Positions 27,932 through 37,715 of a stretch of DNA of 64,000 nucleotides are shown piece after piece. The stretch covers positions 248,001 through 312,000 of the forward strand of contig CAWAUB010000007.1 in assembly GCA_963785155.1 (NCBI GenBank), read 5' to 3'. The notes under the pieces are model-generated. The model saw nothing but the letters and a program-made list of their open reading frames with translations. It ran no database searches and was not told the DNA's origin. A program made the translations under genes and the position numbers. This DNA comes from DASUSH01 sp963785155. GTDB lineage: Bacteria > Actinomycetota > Thermoleophilia > Solirubrobacterales > 70-9. How positions within the stretch are numbered: position 1 is the first letter of the stretch; each line of letters begins with the position of its first letter.

Positions 27932-29016
27932 GGACTTCGCGCCGCCTCCAGCTCCCCCGGCAGATCGCCGGGCGTAGCGGCCACCGTCTCCTTCTCCAGC
28001 TGCTTCACCCAGAGCTCGTCGACCAAGATGATCACCAGCGAGAGCAGCGGGACGGCCACGAACAACCCGATGAATCCAAACAGCTGGCCCACGATCACCA
28101 CCCCGATTGCGACCGCCGCCGGATGCAACTTGACCCGCTCCGACATCACCAGCGGAATCGTGATGTTGCTCTCGATCTGCTGAATCAGCACATAGATCGC
28201 GAGCGCCAGCAGCGCCTTCTCCGGCGAATCGGTGAGCGCAAACAGGACCGGCGGGATCGCTCCGAGGATCGCGCCGAAGTAGGGGATCAACACCAGCACG
28301 GCCGAGAAGACCGCGAAGAAAATCGCGAAGTCGAGTCCGATCAGGGACAACCCGAGCCAGACGAGCACCCCGGTGATCACCATGTCCACGAGCATCCCCT
28401 GCATCCACCCGATCCACGAGTCGCGCAGACGATCCATGACGTGGTTGGCCCACTCGCGCCTTCCGGGCGGCACGAGCGAGGCAATCGACCGCACCAGCGG
28501 CTCGGGGCGCACGGCCATGTAGTACGCGGTGATCACGATCAGCAGGATCGCTCCGAGCACCCCCGCGATCGAGACCCCGACCGACGTCAGCGGTCCGATC
28601 AACTTCGCCGGGTCGTCGATGAAGCCCTGGATGAACTCCTGGACGTTGCTGCCGTCGTCATCCCCGATCAGCCCGCTGACATCCCGCTCGAGGTCGTCGA
28701 CGATCACCGGCACCTCGTCGGCGAACAGCTCCAGCTCGTCGATGAACGGAGGAATTACGAGCGCGAAGATCAAGGTGAGCGTCCCGAATCCGATCAGCAG
28801 TCCGATCAGCGCGCCGGCGAACCGCGGCACCCCGTACCCCTCCAGTCGGGTCGCGAGCGCAGCCAGCGGAATCGCGATCAACACCGTCATCAGGATCGCG
28901 ACCAGCAACGTCACCAACTCGCGGAACAGCAACCCTGCCGCAAGCAACGCAAACGCCAGCAGCACCGCCTTGTACGGCGTGGCGGTGTCGCGCAGATCCC
29001 TCCCTGGAGTCACCAC
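27928..29016 (-). CDS. AI-2E family (TqsA/PerM-like) membrane transporter
   Basis: A 362-residue membrane protein with about eight segments arranged as in the AI-2E transporter family. Hydrophobic helices at the N-terminus are followed by an extracytoplasmic region (about 95-150) and the conserved C-terminal part (VLVLIPYFGAILGAIPPVLFAL; LVMSERVKLHP). Members have been linked to AI-2 export or Na+/H+ exchange, so the substrate is open. It is convergent with the cupin gene and may be cotranscribed with nothing downstream. Confidence 0.88.
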   Translation of the reverse strand: MVTPGRDLRDTATPYKAVLLAFALLAAGLLFRELVTLLVAILMTVLIAIPLAALATRLEGYGVPRFAGALIGLLIGFGTLTLIFALVIPPFIDELELFADEVPVIVDDLERDVSGLIGDDDGSNVQEFIQGFIDDPAKLIGPLTSVGVSIAGVLGAILLIVITAYYMAVRPEPLVRSIASLVPPGRREWANHVMDRLRDSWIGWMQGMLVDMVITGVLVWLGLSLIGLDFAIFFAVFSAVLVLIPYFGAILGAIPPVLFALTDSPEKALLALAIYVLIQQIESNITIPLVMSERVKLHPAAVAIGVVIVGQLFGFIGLFVAVPLLSLVIILVDELWVKQLEKETVAATPGDLPGELEAARSP

Positions 29017-29034
29017 TGCTCCCTACCCGCCCGG

Positions 29035-29643
29035 CTACCGTCGAAATCCAGCGGCCTCCGACCGCGCCGCATCCAAGGCCGCCCGCGCCCGCTCCGGCAG
29101 ATGCCGTCGCACCCGCCACGCCGCCCCCGAGAAGTCCATGTTGGCGACCGTGCAGAACCCAACCTCGTCCTCCCGCAGAGCGAGCAGAAGATGGGCCACC
29201 CGATCGCCGGCCGGCAGCCCCTCCGGATTCGCGATCCGAACGCACCAAGAATCGACCCGCCGCCCGCCCGGCCGCACCAGCAACGCCCCCTTCTCACCGA
29301 GCAACCAGACCCCGAGCTCACCACGCTGCATCGCCAGCCCCGTCTCGGTCATCAACTCCCGCTCGCGATGACCCAGAAGATCTCCGAGCAGGCCGAGTGC
29401 GACCTTCCCCGCCTCCTCATCCGCAGCCGGCCCGCCGGCCACACTCCGCACACTCCCGATCGGCACCACCGCCCGCCCGACCCGCCGCCCGTAGAGCATC
29501 GGGATCGCCCACGCGTGCGCCCAGCTCCAGAGCGCGACCGGAAACGTCCACGGCTCCAGCCAGATCAGTACCAAACCGGCCGCCACGAACGGCGCGACGA
29601 TCGCAACCGTCCAAGTCGTCCACAACCGCTCCCACCTCGGCAA
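29035..29643 (-). CDS. Hypothetical membrane-anchored protein, N-terminus uncertain
   Basis: A 202-residue protein with two adjoining hydrophobic segments near the N-terminus (about 12-50), followed by a soluble domain with no recognised family. The TTG start (29643) is the only canonical one, but the same frame upstream reads like real protein (LDPIAARAESLGKGPL...) as far as about 29740, without ATG/GTG/TTG. The real start may therefore be a rare codon or be hidden by an indel. It probably forms a small operon with the next upstream gene (29736-29960). Confidence 0.5.
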   Translation of the reverse strand: MPRWERLWTTWTVAIVAPFVAAGLVLIWLEPWTFPVALWSWAHAWAIPMLYGRRVGRAVVPIGSVRSVAGGPAADEEAGKVALGLLGDLLGHRERELMTETGLAMQRGELGVWLLGEKGALLVRPGGRRVDSWCVRIANPEGLPAGDRVAHLLLALREDEVGFCTVANMDFSGAAWRVRRHLPERARAALDAARSEAAGFRR

Positions 29644-29735
29644 TCCAGCCGGGTCGAACCGCTTCCGCCACGGCAGCTCGACCGCCTCGTGAAGCGGCCC
29701 CTTGCCGAGGCTCTCCGCCCGAGCCGCGATCGGAT

Positions 29736-29960
29736 CTAGCCGCCCGCGATCGGCCGCCGCAGAACGACGAGGTCGGCATCAAGCGGCAACTCACGCACCT
29801 GCTCCGCCGTCCCGTCCTCGCGGGTCACGGCCGCGAGCATCCCCGAGTCGAGCTCACGCCGGAACGCCTCGACCGCCGCCTCATGCGTCGACGGATCCTC
29901 AGCCGTCCACTCCGCGACGGTCGAATGCCCCGTCCGGTCCATCCTGATCAGTCGCGCCAC
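29736..29960 (-). CDS. Small conserved hypothetical protein
   Basis: A 74-residue soluble protein starting MARLIRMDRTGHSTVAEW and ending ADLVVLRRPIAGG. It looks like a compact alpha/beta domain with a ...EAVEAFRRELDSG helix. The GTG start is preceded by GAGG-type Shine-Dalgarno bases. I cannot assign a function. Confidence 0.55.
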   Translation of the reverse strand: MARLIRMDRTGHSTVAEWTAEDPSTHEAAVEAFRRELDSGMLAAVTREDGTAEQVRELPLDADLVVLRRPIAGG

Positions 29961-30023
29961 CTCAGCCTCCTCGATCGAACTCGCCCGATCTTACGCCTCG
30001 GACGCAACCGTTCGTAAAGGCCG

Positions 30024-30893
30024 CTAGTGCGACGCGAACCACTGGTCGGTGATCCAGGTCCGCTCGTCCAGCCGCCACTTGATCCGGCCGACGTACGCCT
30101 CGTTCCCCGGCGTGTGCCAGCGGCCGTCGAACCACGCGCCCAGCGATCCCCACAGGTCGCCGGCGACATACCGCTGGCTGTTGTCCGGCGCCACATCCGG
30201 GTTGTTCAGCCAGCTCTGCTTCCCGTCGAAGTACGCCCGCACGATGCCGCCGTAGTAATCCGCGTTGAACGCCGTCGAGTCGCGCATGAACGGCAGGCAG
30301 CAGTGGAACGGCCGCCGCACCTGAAAGATCCCGAACGAGTCCCCGTTGTCTCCCAGCATGTCCATGTCCCACCACGACTCGACCACGGCGGCCGCCCGCA
30401 TCACGTCCTCGGGCAGCCCCCACTTGTGGGCCGCCCACTGGATCGTCTCGTCCGTCGTGCCGGTGAACTGGCCATCGACATAGCGGTGATACGGCATGTC
30501 GCTCTGGGAGTGGAAATACGCGAGCTCCTCCGGGGTGGCAACCCGGGCGTTCTCCTCGTTGTTCTCCGGCCGCGGCTCGAAGATGCTCCGGTACACCCGG
30601 GTGGTCGCCTCCTCGCTCGTCAGCGGCACGAAGCCCACCGGCTGCAGCTCCGCCGGTCCGCCGGAATACCCGCCCTCCGGCTCGCCCGGCTCCTCCGGCG
30701 TCGGCGCAGGCGCCGGCGGCTTCGGCCTGTTGGGCCTGTTCGGCTTGCACTTCCCCTTGCCTTTGCCCTTCCCCTTGCACTTCCCCTTCCCGTACGAAGC
30801 CTTCTCGCCGACCGCATCCGAGCTCGCCGCCGCCGGTCCACTCAGGACCAGCGCCAGAAAAACGGCAGCGACGAGCCAAATTCCTCGTTTCAC
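30024..30893 (-). CDS. Secreted lysozyme/transglycosylase-like protein
   Basis: The 289-residue preprotein has a signal peptide (1-23). A Lys/Gly/Cys-rich strip (about 34-50, KGKCKGKGK pattern) and a Pro-rich linker follow. The C-terminal domain (about 120-289) carries AAAVVESWWDMDMLGDNGDSFGIFQ, the lytic-transglycosylase/goose-lysozyme pattern with E172 as probable catalytic acid. It likely cleaves peptidoglycan or other glycan at the cell surface. Two adjacent Cys (HCCLP) follow the motif. It is divergent from leuS. Confidence 0.72.
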   Translation of the reverse strand: MKRGIWLVAAVFLALVLSGPAAASSDAVGEKASYGKGKCKGKGKGKGKCKPNRPNRPKPPAPAPTPEEPGEPEGGYSGGPAELQPVGFVPLTSEEATTRVYRSIFEPRPENNEENARVATPEELAYFHSQSDMPYHRYVDGQFTGTTDETIQWAAHKWGLPEDVMRAAAVVESWWDMDMLGDNGDSFGIFQVRRPFHCCLPFMRDSTAFNADYYGGIVRAYFDGKQSWLNNPDVAPDNSQRYVAGDLWGSLGAWFDGRWHTPGNEAYVGRIKWRLDERTWITDQWFASH

Positions 30894-31002
30894 CCTTCAA
30901 ATGATCGACATTCGGCCGGATAAGCACATCCGTAATCCGCCACACGTCCACTGCGGCTTTGTCGCAGCCGACGCCTGGGGCCACTCCTAGACTCAGCCAT
31001 CG

Positions 31003-33494
31003 ATGGACCGCTACGACCCCAACGAGATCGAAGCGAAGTGGCAGGCCGTCTGGGCGGACGAGCACACCTGGGAGGTCGCCAATCCCGGCCAGCCCGGCTT
31101 CGACGACTCGAAACCGAAGAGCTACGTCCTCGAAATGCTGCCGTACCCCTCCGGCGAGCCCCACGTCGGCCACCTCAAGTGCTACGCCGTCGGGGACGCG
31201 ATCGCCCACTTTCGCCGCCGCAACGGCTTCGAGGTGATCCACCCGATGGGCTACGACGCCTTCGGCCTGCCCGCCGAGAACAACGCGATCAAGACCGGCG
31301 AACACCCCCGCGTCGCCACGGAGAACTCCATCGCCACCTTCCGCGAGCAGTTCCGCCGCTGGGGCATCTCGATCGACTGGACCCGGGAGATCTCCAGCCA
31401 CGATCCCGCCTACTACCGCTGGACCCAGTGGATCTTCATCCGCCTCTTCGAACGCGGTCTCGCCTACCGCGCCGAGGCGCCCGTCCAGTGGTGCCCCAAC
31501 GACGCCACCGTCCTCGCCAACGAGCAGGTGATCGACGGCCGCTGCGAGCGCTGCGGCCACCTCGTCGAGACCCGCAACCTCGAGCAGTGGTTCTTCCGCA
31601 TCACCGACTACGCCGACCGCCTGCTCGCCGACTTCGACCTGCTCGAGTCCTGGCCCGAGCACGTCGTCACCATGCAGCGCAACTGGATCGGCCGCTCGGA
31701 GGGAGCGGAGGTCACCTTCCGCTGCGCCGACCCCCAGATCGACTTCCCCGTCTTCACCACCCGCCCGGACACCCTCTTCGGCGCCACCTTCTTCGTCCTC
31801 GCACCGGAGCACCCCGACGTCGAGCGACTGGCCGCCGGCACGCCCCACGAGCAGGAGGTCCGCGACTACATCGCCCAGGCCGCCCGCGCCGCCACCGAGG
31901 AGCGGGCCGCCGAGGACCGCCCCAAAACCGGCGTCCCGCTTGGCCACACCGTCGTCAACCCGGTCAACGGCGAGGAGATCCCGATGTACGTCGCCGACTA
32001 CGTCCTGATGGACTACGGCACCGGCGCACTGATGGCCGTCCCCGCCCACGACGGCCGCGACTTCGCTTTCGCCAAGGCGTTCGACCTCGAGATCCGCCGG
32101 CGTGGTGGCTCCCGCCGACGGCGAGGAGCTCCCGGACGACGAGCCGATTCGTCGGCCACTCCGAGGACGAGGTGCTGATCGACAGCGAGCAGTTCACGGG
32201 CATGCCCTCGCCGGAGGCCAAGACGAAGATCGTGGAATGGCTGGAATCGAAGGGCCTCGGCCGCCCCGCGATCAACTACCGCCTCCGCGACTGGCTCCTC
32301 TCCCGCCAGCGCTACTGGGGCTGCCCGATCCCGATCGTCCACTGCGACCGCTGCGGCCGCGTGCCCGTCCCCGACGACCAGCTGCCGGTCGAACTTCCCG
32401 ACGTGGAGGAGTACGCGCCCAAGGGCAAGAGCCCGCTCGCCGCCGTCGAGGACTGGGTCAACGTCGACTGTCCCAACTGCGACGGCCCCGGCCGCCGGGA
32501 GACCGACACGATGGACACCTTCGTCGACTCCTCCTGGTACTTCCTCCGCTACCTCGACCCGAACAACTCCGACGCCCCCTGGTCACGCGAGGCCGCCGAC
32601 CACTGGATGCCGGTCGACCAGTACATCGGCGGCGTCGAACACGCGATCCTCCACCTGATGTACGCCCGCTTCTTCATGAAGGCGCTGTCCGACCAGGACC
32701 TCCTCGACGTCCAGGAGCCCTTCGTCAACCTCTTCGCGCAGGGGATGATCACCCGCGAGGGCGCGAAGATGTCGAAGTCGAAGGGCAACACGATCAGCCC
32801 GGCCGCCTACGTCGAGCGCTACGGCGCGGACAGCGCCCGCGCCTACATCTGCTTCATGGGGCCGCCCGAGCGCGGTGGCGACTGGACCGACGAGGGCGTC
32901 GAGGGCGTCCACCGCTTCCTCGCCCGCCTCTGGCGGCTGGCGGCCGAGGTCGCCGACCGCACCTCCCCCGGCACCGACTCCGCTCCCGGTGGCGACGCCC
33001 GCACGCTGCTCGCGAAGGCCCATTGGGCGATCGACAAGTCGACCTCCGACTTCCAGCGCGGCTTCCAGTTCAACACCGCGATCGCCGCCGTGATGGAGCT
33101 GGTCAACGACGCCTACCGCCTGAAGGAGGGCCTCTACGGCGACCCCGCCGGCGACGCCGCCCTTCGCTTCGCGACCGCCACCGCCGCCTCGCTGATCTTC
33201 CCCTTCGCGCCCCACCTCGGCGCCGAGGTCTGGGAGATGGTGGAGGGCGGCCGCGTCTGGGAGCAGCCATGGCCGCACGCAGACCCCTCCATGCTCGAGT
33301 CCGACACGTTCACCCTGGTCGTCCAGGTCAACGGCAAGCTCCGCGACCAGATCGAGGCCGATTCGGGCGCGGGCGAGGACGAACTGCTCCGGATCGCGCG
33401 CGAAAGCGAGAAGATCCGCGCCCAGATCGACGGTCGCGAGGTCGTCAAGGAGATCGTCGTCCCAGGCAAGCTCGTCAACCTCGTCGTGAAGTGA
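31003..33494 (+). CDS. leuS: Leucyl-tRNA synthetase, two apparent +1 frameshifts
   Basis: A class I synthetase charging tRNA-Leu. The HIGH-type motif is PYPSGEPHVGHLKCY (about residue 46). The zinc region, CP1 editing domain and KMSKSKG motif (about 32767) follow. The ORF shifts at about 32100 (CGCCGG|C|GTGGTG) and again at about 32147 (GAGCCG|A|TTCGTC). Removing one base at each gives 829 residues with continuous LeuRS sequence, the normal size. Because the gene is essential, these are probably sequence errors. Upstream, a CTGCG/CGCAG hairpin at 30951-30967 is seen, but no T-box motif. Confidence 0.93.
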
Positions 33495-33544
33495 GGCAAC
33501 CGGCCGATGACCCCGTCCAGTCGCTGGTCTGCTAGAAAGCGCGC

Positions 33545-33958
33545 GTGCTAGTCAGGCGGCAGTCTGAGGCGGCCGTTCACGAATGGCATCGCCTCCGCTC
33601 CCACATCCTGATGGACGCGGGGGAACTCGGCTCGCGTCACCTCTCGGTGTGCTGGCTCGAAGTTCCGCCGGGCGCCTCGGAGAAGCTCCACTCCCACGAG
33701 GAGTCTGAACAGGTCTACGTGGTCGTCGCGGGCGTCGGTGCGATGTCGGCCGCCGGCGACACCGAAAAGCTCGCGGCCGGCGACCTCGCCCTGATCCCGC
33801 CCGCCACCGATCACGAGATCGCTAACGACGGCGACGTCCCACTCGCGCTCGTCTCCGTCCAATCCCCGGCGGTCGCCATCGAGGAGCTCTACGAACGCCA
33901 GCTCGCCGGCAAGACCGCCGGCTACGACGAGTACTCCGAGGACGACGACCACCAATAG
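33545..33958 (+). CDS. Small cupin-domain protein
   Basis: A 137-residue single-domain cupin. The first motif is PPGASEKLHSHEESEQVYVVVAGVG, with metal-binding His, His, Glu. The second is around ALIPPATDHEIANDGD. The C-terminal tail is acidic (YSEDDDHQ). It is probably a mononuclear metal-binding protein of unknown substrate. The GTG start is weakly supported by upstream sequence. Confidence 0.75.
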   Translation: MLVRRQSEAAVHEWHRLRSHILMDAGELGSRHLSVCWLEVPPGASEKLHSHEESEQVYVVVAGVGAMSAAGDTEKLAAGDLALIPPATDHEIANDGDVPLALVSVQSPAVAIEELYERQLAGKTAGYDEYSEDDDHQ

Positions 33959-33963
33959 GGCCA

Positions 33964-33994
33964 GCCGAATCCTCCGCTTCGCGTCCGGTTCGGC
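33964..33994. repeat. 31-bp imperfect palindromic repeat, copy 1
   Basis: Identical to 39030-39060. The outer arms GCCGAATC/GGTTCGGC pair over about 8 positions with one wobble, and an inner CGC-TTC-GCG hairpin caps it. It ends 17 nt before the acylphosphatase start codon. Confidence 0.85.
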
Positions 33995-34011
33995 CGGGTA
34001 ACCGGGAAGTC

Positions 34012-34278
34012 ATGGTCAGGATTCGAGCAGTCGCTCATGGTCACGTCCAGGGGGTCTTCTTCAGGGACTCCACCCGCCGTCGGGCGAAGTCCCTCGGAGT
34101 TTCGGGCTGGGTCACCAACCGGGCGGACGGCGCCGTCGAGGCCGTCTTCGAGGGCGAGCCCGAGGCGGTCGAGAGCATGGTCCGCTATGCCCGCGAGGGT
34201 CCCGGGCGAGCGGAGGTCACCGACCTCGAGGTGACCGAGGAGGAGCCCGAGGGTCTGACCGGCTTCCGCATCACCTAG
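34012..34278 (+). CDS. acyP: Acylphosphatase
   Basis: An 88-residue acylphosphatase hydrolysing carboxyl-phosphate bonds. The phosphate-binding loop GHVQGVFFR has catalytic Arg at R18. The catalytic Asn is N36 (SGWVTN), followed by the GAVEAVFEG strand. Size and motifs are complete. The gene stands alone between the cupin gene and comEA, with a palindromic repeat immediately upstream. Confidence 0.93.
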   Translation: MVRIRAVAHGHVQGVFFRDSTRRRAKSLGVSGWVTNRADGAVEAVFEGEPEAVESMVRYAREGPGRAEVTDLEVTEEEPEGLTGFRIT

Positions 34279-34338
34279 GACGCTGACTCGTCACATCCTG
34301 CGCGCCATCCGCGCGCCCGGTTCGTCCACGATCGCGAC

Positions 34339-34935
34339 GTGGCCGGGCTCAGCCGCTCGCAACTCCTCGTCTACGGCGCGATCGCCGTCGCCCTGCTGCT
34401 CGTCGGGGCCCGCTGGATCCGCTCCGCGGAGGCTGACGGACCGCCCCCGGGCGGCGTCGAAGCGGCCGCGCCGAGCGGTGGCGGAGGCATCGAGTTCGGT
34501 GGCGGGGGAGAGGACGTCGTCGTCCACGTCGCCGGCGCCGTGCAGGATCCCGGCGTCTACCGCCTTCCCACCGGCTCGCGCGTCACCGACGCGGTCCAGC
34601 GGGCCGGGGGCGCGACCCGCGACGCCGGCCTCGACACCGTCAACCTCGCCGCCGAGCTCGCCGACGGCCAGCAGGTGATCCTGCCCTCGCAGGCGCCAGG
34701 TGGCGGCGCGACCGCCACGGCGGGCGCATCCGGCGCAGCCGAGGGCCCGATCAGCCTCGGCGCGGCCACCCTCGAGCAGCTCGACACGATCGAGGGCATC
34801 GGCCCGGTCACCGCACAGAACATCATCGACTTCCGCACGGAGAACGGCGGCATCTCCACGGTCGAGGACCTCGACCAGATCTCCGGCATCGGCCCGGCGA
34901 CGATGGAGGCCCTCCGCTCCAGCGTCCAGCCCTGA
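34339..34935 (+). CDS. comEA: ComEA-type DNA-binding competence protein
   Basis: A 198-residue membrane-anchored protein. The transmembrane segment (about 8-25) is followed by a Gly-rich spacer, an SLBB domain (about 58-117; HVAGAVQDPGVYRLPTGSRVTDAV) and a C-terminal helix-hairpin-helix pair (about 138-196; IEGIGPVTAQNI, ISGIGPATMEAL) that binds double-stranded DNA. It acts outside the membrane in DNA uptake. The stop codon overlaps the proposed CTG start of comEC. Confidence 0.93.
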   Translation: MAGLSRSQLLVYGAIAVALLLVGARWIRSAEADGPPPGGVEAAAPSGGGGIEFGGGGEDVVVHVAGAVQDPGVYRLPTGSRVTDAVQRAGGATRDAGLDTVNLAAELADGQQVILPSQAPGGGATATAGASGAAEGPISLGAATLEQLDTIEGIGPVTAQNIIDFRTENGGISTVEDLDQISGIGPATMEALRSSVQP

Positions 34936-37238
34936 CCGTCCGGCGCCATCTCGCGCTGGCGGCCCTCGCCATCGGCCTCGCGGTCGCGCCGTTCGCCTCC
35001 CCACCGCCGCTCGAAGGGATCGCGGGACCATTTCTGATCGCGGCCGCCCTACTCGCGCTGTCTCTCTTCCGTCCCAACTCCCGCACCGCCACTCCACCCT
35101 GGCTCGCCTGCCTAGCCCTCACCACCGCCGCGGCCGGCCTCCTCATCGGCGACGCCCGAACGGCGGCCATCGACGCATCGGCGTACAAGGGCGAAACGGG
35201 CGAACCGGTCACCGTCCGCGGCTACGTCGCCGGCGTCCCGCGCCCCTCGAACGGCCTCCTCCTCGTCCCGGTCGACACGGTCGACGGCAGGATCGCGATC
35301 GAGGCGCCCGAGCCCGACCGCGAGCTCCAGGTCGGTGCCGAGGTCCGCGCGACCGGCACCGCGCGAGTGCCGGAGCCCTGGCGAGCGCAGCGTCTGCGGA
35401 TCGCCGGCATCCAGCGCGTCCTCGCCGCCCGCTCGATCGCAACGACCGGTCGCCGGCGCGGCGGATTCCCCGGCGCGGTCGACGAGATCCGAAACCGCGC
35501 CGAGTCCGCGCTCGAGCGCGGCGTGCCGGAGGCCGAAGCCGCCCTCGCCCGCGGCTTCGTCCTCGGCCAGGACGACCGCATCGACCCGGTCACGATCGAT
35601 GAGTTCCGCGCATCCGGCCTCGCTCACCTACTGGCCGTGAGCGGTCAGAACGTCCTCCTCCTGGCCCTGCTGGCGATCCCTGTGCTGGCCGTGCTGGGCG
35701 TTCCCCTGCGCGCTCGTCTCGTGGTCGTCGTCGCCCTGATCGTCCTCTACGTCCCGATCACGGGAGCGGGGCCGTCGATCCAACGGGCGGCGGTCATGGG
35801 CGTCGCCGCGCTGGTCGCTCTGCTCGCGGGCCGCCCGAGCCTCCGCTGGTACGCGCTCCTGCTCGCCGCCGCCCTCACCCTCGCGATCAATCCACGCGCG
35901 GCGGCAGACGTCGGCTGGCAGCTCAGCTTCGCCGCGGTCGTCGGCATCCTCCTCTGGGCCCGGCCGCTCGCGAGCCTCGTCCTGCGCCGCGCGGGCAATG
36001 ACCCAAGCCGCCTCCGCCGTGGCCTTGCCGAGGGCGTCGGCGTGACTGTCGCCGCGACGCTTGCGACCGCGCCGATCTCCGCCCTTCACTTCGAGACCCT
36101 CTCCCTCGCCTCGCTGCCGGCCAACCTCCTCGCCCTGCCGGCGGTCGCGCCCGTGATGTGGCTCGGCATGCTGAGCGCCGCGCTCGGGCAGATCGCGTGG
36201 ATCCCGGTAGAGCCGCTCAACTGGCTCTGCTCCCTGCTGATCGCATACATCGCCCAGGTCGCCCATTGGCTGGGCACACCCGGCTGGGCATCGATTGAAG
36301 TCACGCCGCCCAGCCCACCGGATCTCGCGGCACTGATGATCGGCCTGAGCCTCCTGGCGGCACTCGCGGGCCGCTCGCTGGTCCGCCGCCGCAAGCTCCA
36401 TCGGCGGAACCTCACCTCGATCGCCCCCGCGGCCGCGGCCGCGGGGCTCCTCGCGATCGCCCTGCTCGTCCCGTTCAGCGCGCCTCGCGCGCCGGCGGCG
36501 ACGCCCGGACCGGGCCTCGTCATCACCGTCTTCGACGTCGGCCAGGGCGACGCGATCCTGCTGCAACCGCATCCAGGCCGGCCGATCCTGGTCGACGCCG
36601 GGCCGCCTGGGACCGAGCTGCCCGCCATGCTCGCCGAGCAAGAAGTCGAGCGCCTCGCCGCCGTGATCGTCACCCACGACGAGAGCGACCACGCCGGCGG
36701 CCTCGGAGCCGTCCTCGACCGCATTCCCACGGAGACCCTCATCCACGCCGACGCGGGCCGTGCGCTTCGCGCGACCACAACCACGGCGGGCGCCGAGCTT
36801 GCCCGTGCCGAGGCCGGCGCCGTGCTGCGCTCCGGCGCGCTCCGCCTCGACGTCCTCTGGCCGCCGCCCAGCCGCGGCCTGCCCGATCCGAGCGCCGACC
36901 CCAATGACCGCTCGATCGTCATTCGCGCCCGCTGGCGCGAGTTCGATGCGCTGCTCACCGGCGACGGAGAGGCGGAGGCGGTGCCGCTCGACCCCGGCCG
37001 GATCGACCTACTGAAGATCGCCCATCACGGCAGTGAGGACACCGGTCTTCCGGCGCTTCTCGAGCGGGCCCATCCCGCGCTCGCTGTGATCTCCGCCGGC
37101 GCGGACAACCCCTACGGTCACCCGCACCCCACGACACTGGCCGCCCTGTCTGACGCCGGTGTCCCGCTCCTGCGTACTGACATCGACGGCGAGATCGAGG
37201 TAACCGTCTCCGAGGCCGGGCTCCAGGTGACCGGCTGA
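34932..37238 (+). CDS. comEC: ComEC/Rec2 DNA uptake channel, CTG start proposed
   Basis: The inner-membrane channel for single-stranded DNA import. From CTG 34932 the protein is 768 residues. N-terminal membrane segments and an OB-like domain (VTVRGYVAGVPRPSNG) are followed by the competence domain (about 210-480; HLLAVSGQNV motif). A C-terminal metallo-beta-lactamase-like domain has FDVGQGDAILL, THDESDHAGG and IAHHGSEDT. The first canonical start, GTG 35367, would remove 145 residues of clear ComEC sequence. CTG 34932 forms a CTGA overlap with the comEA stop, matching the GTGA, ATGA and TTGA overlaps elsewhere. Confidence 0.9.
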   Translation: MTVRRHLALAALAIGLAVAPFASPPPLEGIAGPFLIAAALLALSLFRPNSRTATPPWLACLALTTAAAGLLIGDARTAAIDASAYKGETGEPVTVRGYVAGVPRPSNGLLLVPVDTVDGRIAIEAPEPDRELQVGAEVRATGTARVPEPWRAQRLRIAGIQRVLAARSIATTGRRRGGFPGAVDEIRNRAESALERGVPEAEAALARGFVLGQDDRIDPVTIDEFRASGLAHLLAVSGQNVLLLALLAIPVLAVLGVPLRARLVVVVALIVLYVPITGAGPSIQRAAVMGVAALVALLAGRPSLRWYALLLAAALTLAINPRAAADVGWQLSFAAVVGILLWARPLASLVLRRAGNDPSRLRRGLAEGVGVTVAATLATAPISALHFETLSLASLPANLLALPAVAPVMWLGMLSAALGQIAWIPVEPLNWLCSLLIAYIAQVAHWLGTPGWASIEVTPPSPPDLAALMIGLSLLAALAGRSLVRRRKLHRRNLTSIAPAAAAAGLLAIALLVPFSAPRAPAATPGPGLVITVFDVGQGDAILLQPHPGRPILVDAGPPGTELPAMLAEQEVERLAAVIVTHDESDHAGGLGAVLDRIPTETLIHADAGRALRATTTTAGAELARAEAGAVLRSGALRLDVLWPPPSRGLPDPSADPNDRSIVIRARWREFDALLTGDGEAEAVPLDPGRIDLLKIAHHGSEDTGLPALLERAHPALAVISAGADNPYGHPHPTTLAALSDAGVPLLRTDIDGEIEVTVSEAGLQVTG

Positions 37239-37239
37239 G

Positions 37240-37587
37240 ATGAAAGGCTGCCGCGCCATGCGCGCCGCGCTCGGAATCGTCGCAGCGGTCCTTCTCGCCT
37301 TGCTCGGCCTGGTGCTCTTCCTGATCATGCTCAACGCCACGGGCCTCCCCGTCTGCGAGGACCGCGCCGCCGTCATCGAGGCCGGCGAGTGCATCGAGGC
37401 GTCGTCCGCCGAGCGCACCCTCGGGCTGATCGTCGGATGGGCGGCCACCGCCTGTGCCGCGCTCGCCTTCGCCCTCTCGATCGGCTTTTCCCGCACCGGC
37501 CGCGGAGCCGGCAGGCTCGCCGTGGCGGCGGTCCTGACGCCGGTCCTTGGGTTCGTTGCGCTGCTCCTGCTCCCGGTCAGCTTCTAG
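37240..37587 (+). CDS. Small membrane protein with Cys-pair loop
   Basis: A 115-residue protein with three hydrophobic segments. A loop between the first and second carries two Cys 11 residues apart (LPVCEDRAAVIEAGEC). No family name is recognised. The same layout appears at the C-terminus of the FHA protein (45571-46510). Just past the stop, the +1 frame encodes a Ser/Thr-rich stretch ending GGSGY and a stop (37592-37656), so the true C-terminus may be longer. An ATG at 37258 is an alternative start. Confidence 0.55.
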   Translation: MKGCRAMRAALGIVAAVLLALLGLVLFLIMLNATGLPVCEDRAAVIEAGECIEASSAERTLGLIVGWAATACAALAFALSIGFSRTGRGAGRLAVAAVLTPVLGFVALLLLPVSF

Positions 37588-37715
37588 AGGCGCCGGCTCG
37601 ACGACGACCTCGACGACGACCAGCTCGACCTCGACGAGCGGCGGCAGCGGCTACTAGACCCGGTCGGAAGGACGCCCCCCGCTCGCTCCGACCCCCGTCG
37701 TAGACTCGCCGAACG

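Noticed and set aside
30894..31002. Possible T-box riboswitch before leuS
   Set aside because: Only a short CTGCG/CGCAG hairpin is present; the leader is too short and the conserved T-box sequence and specifier loop are missing.
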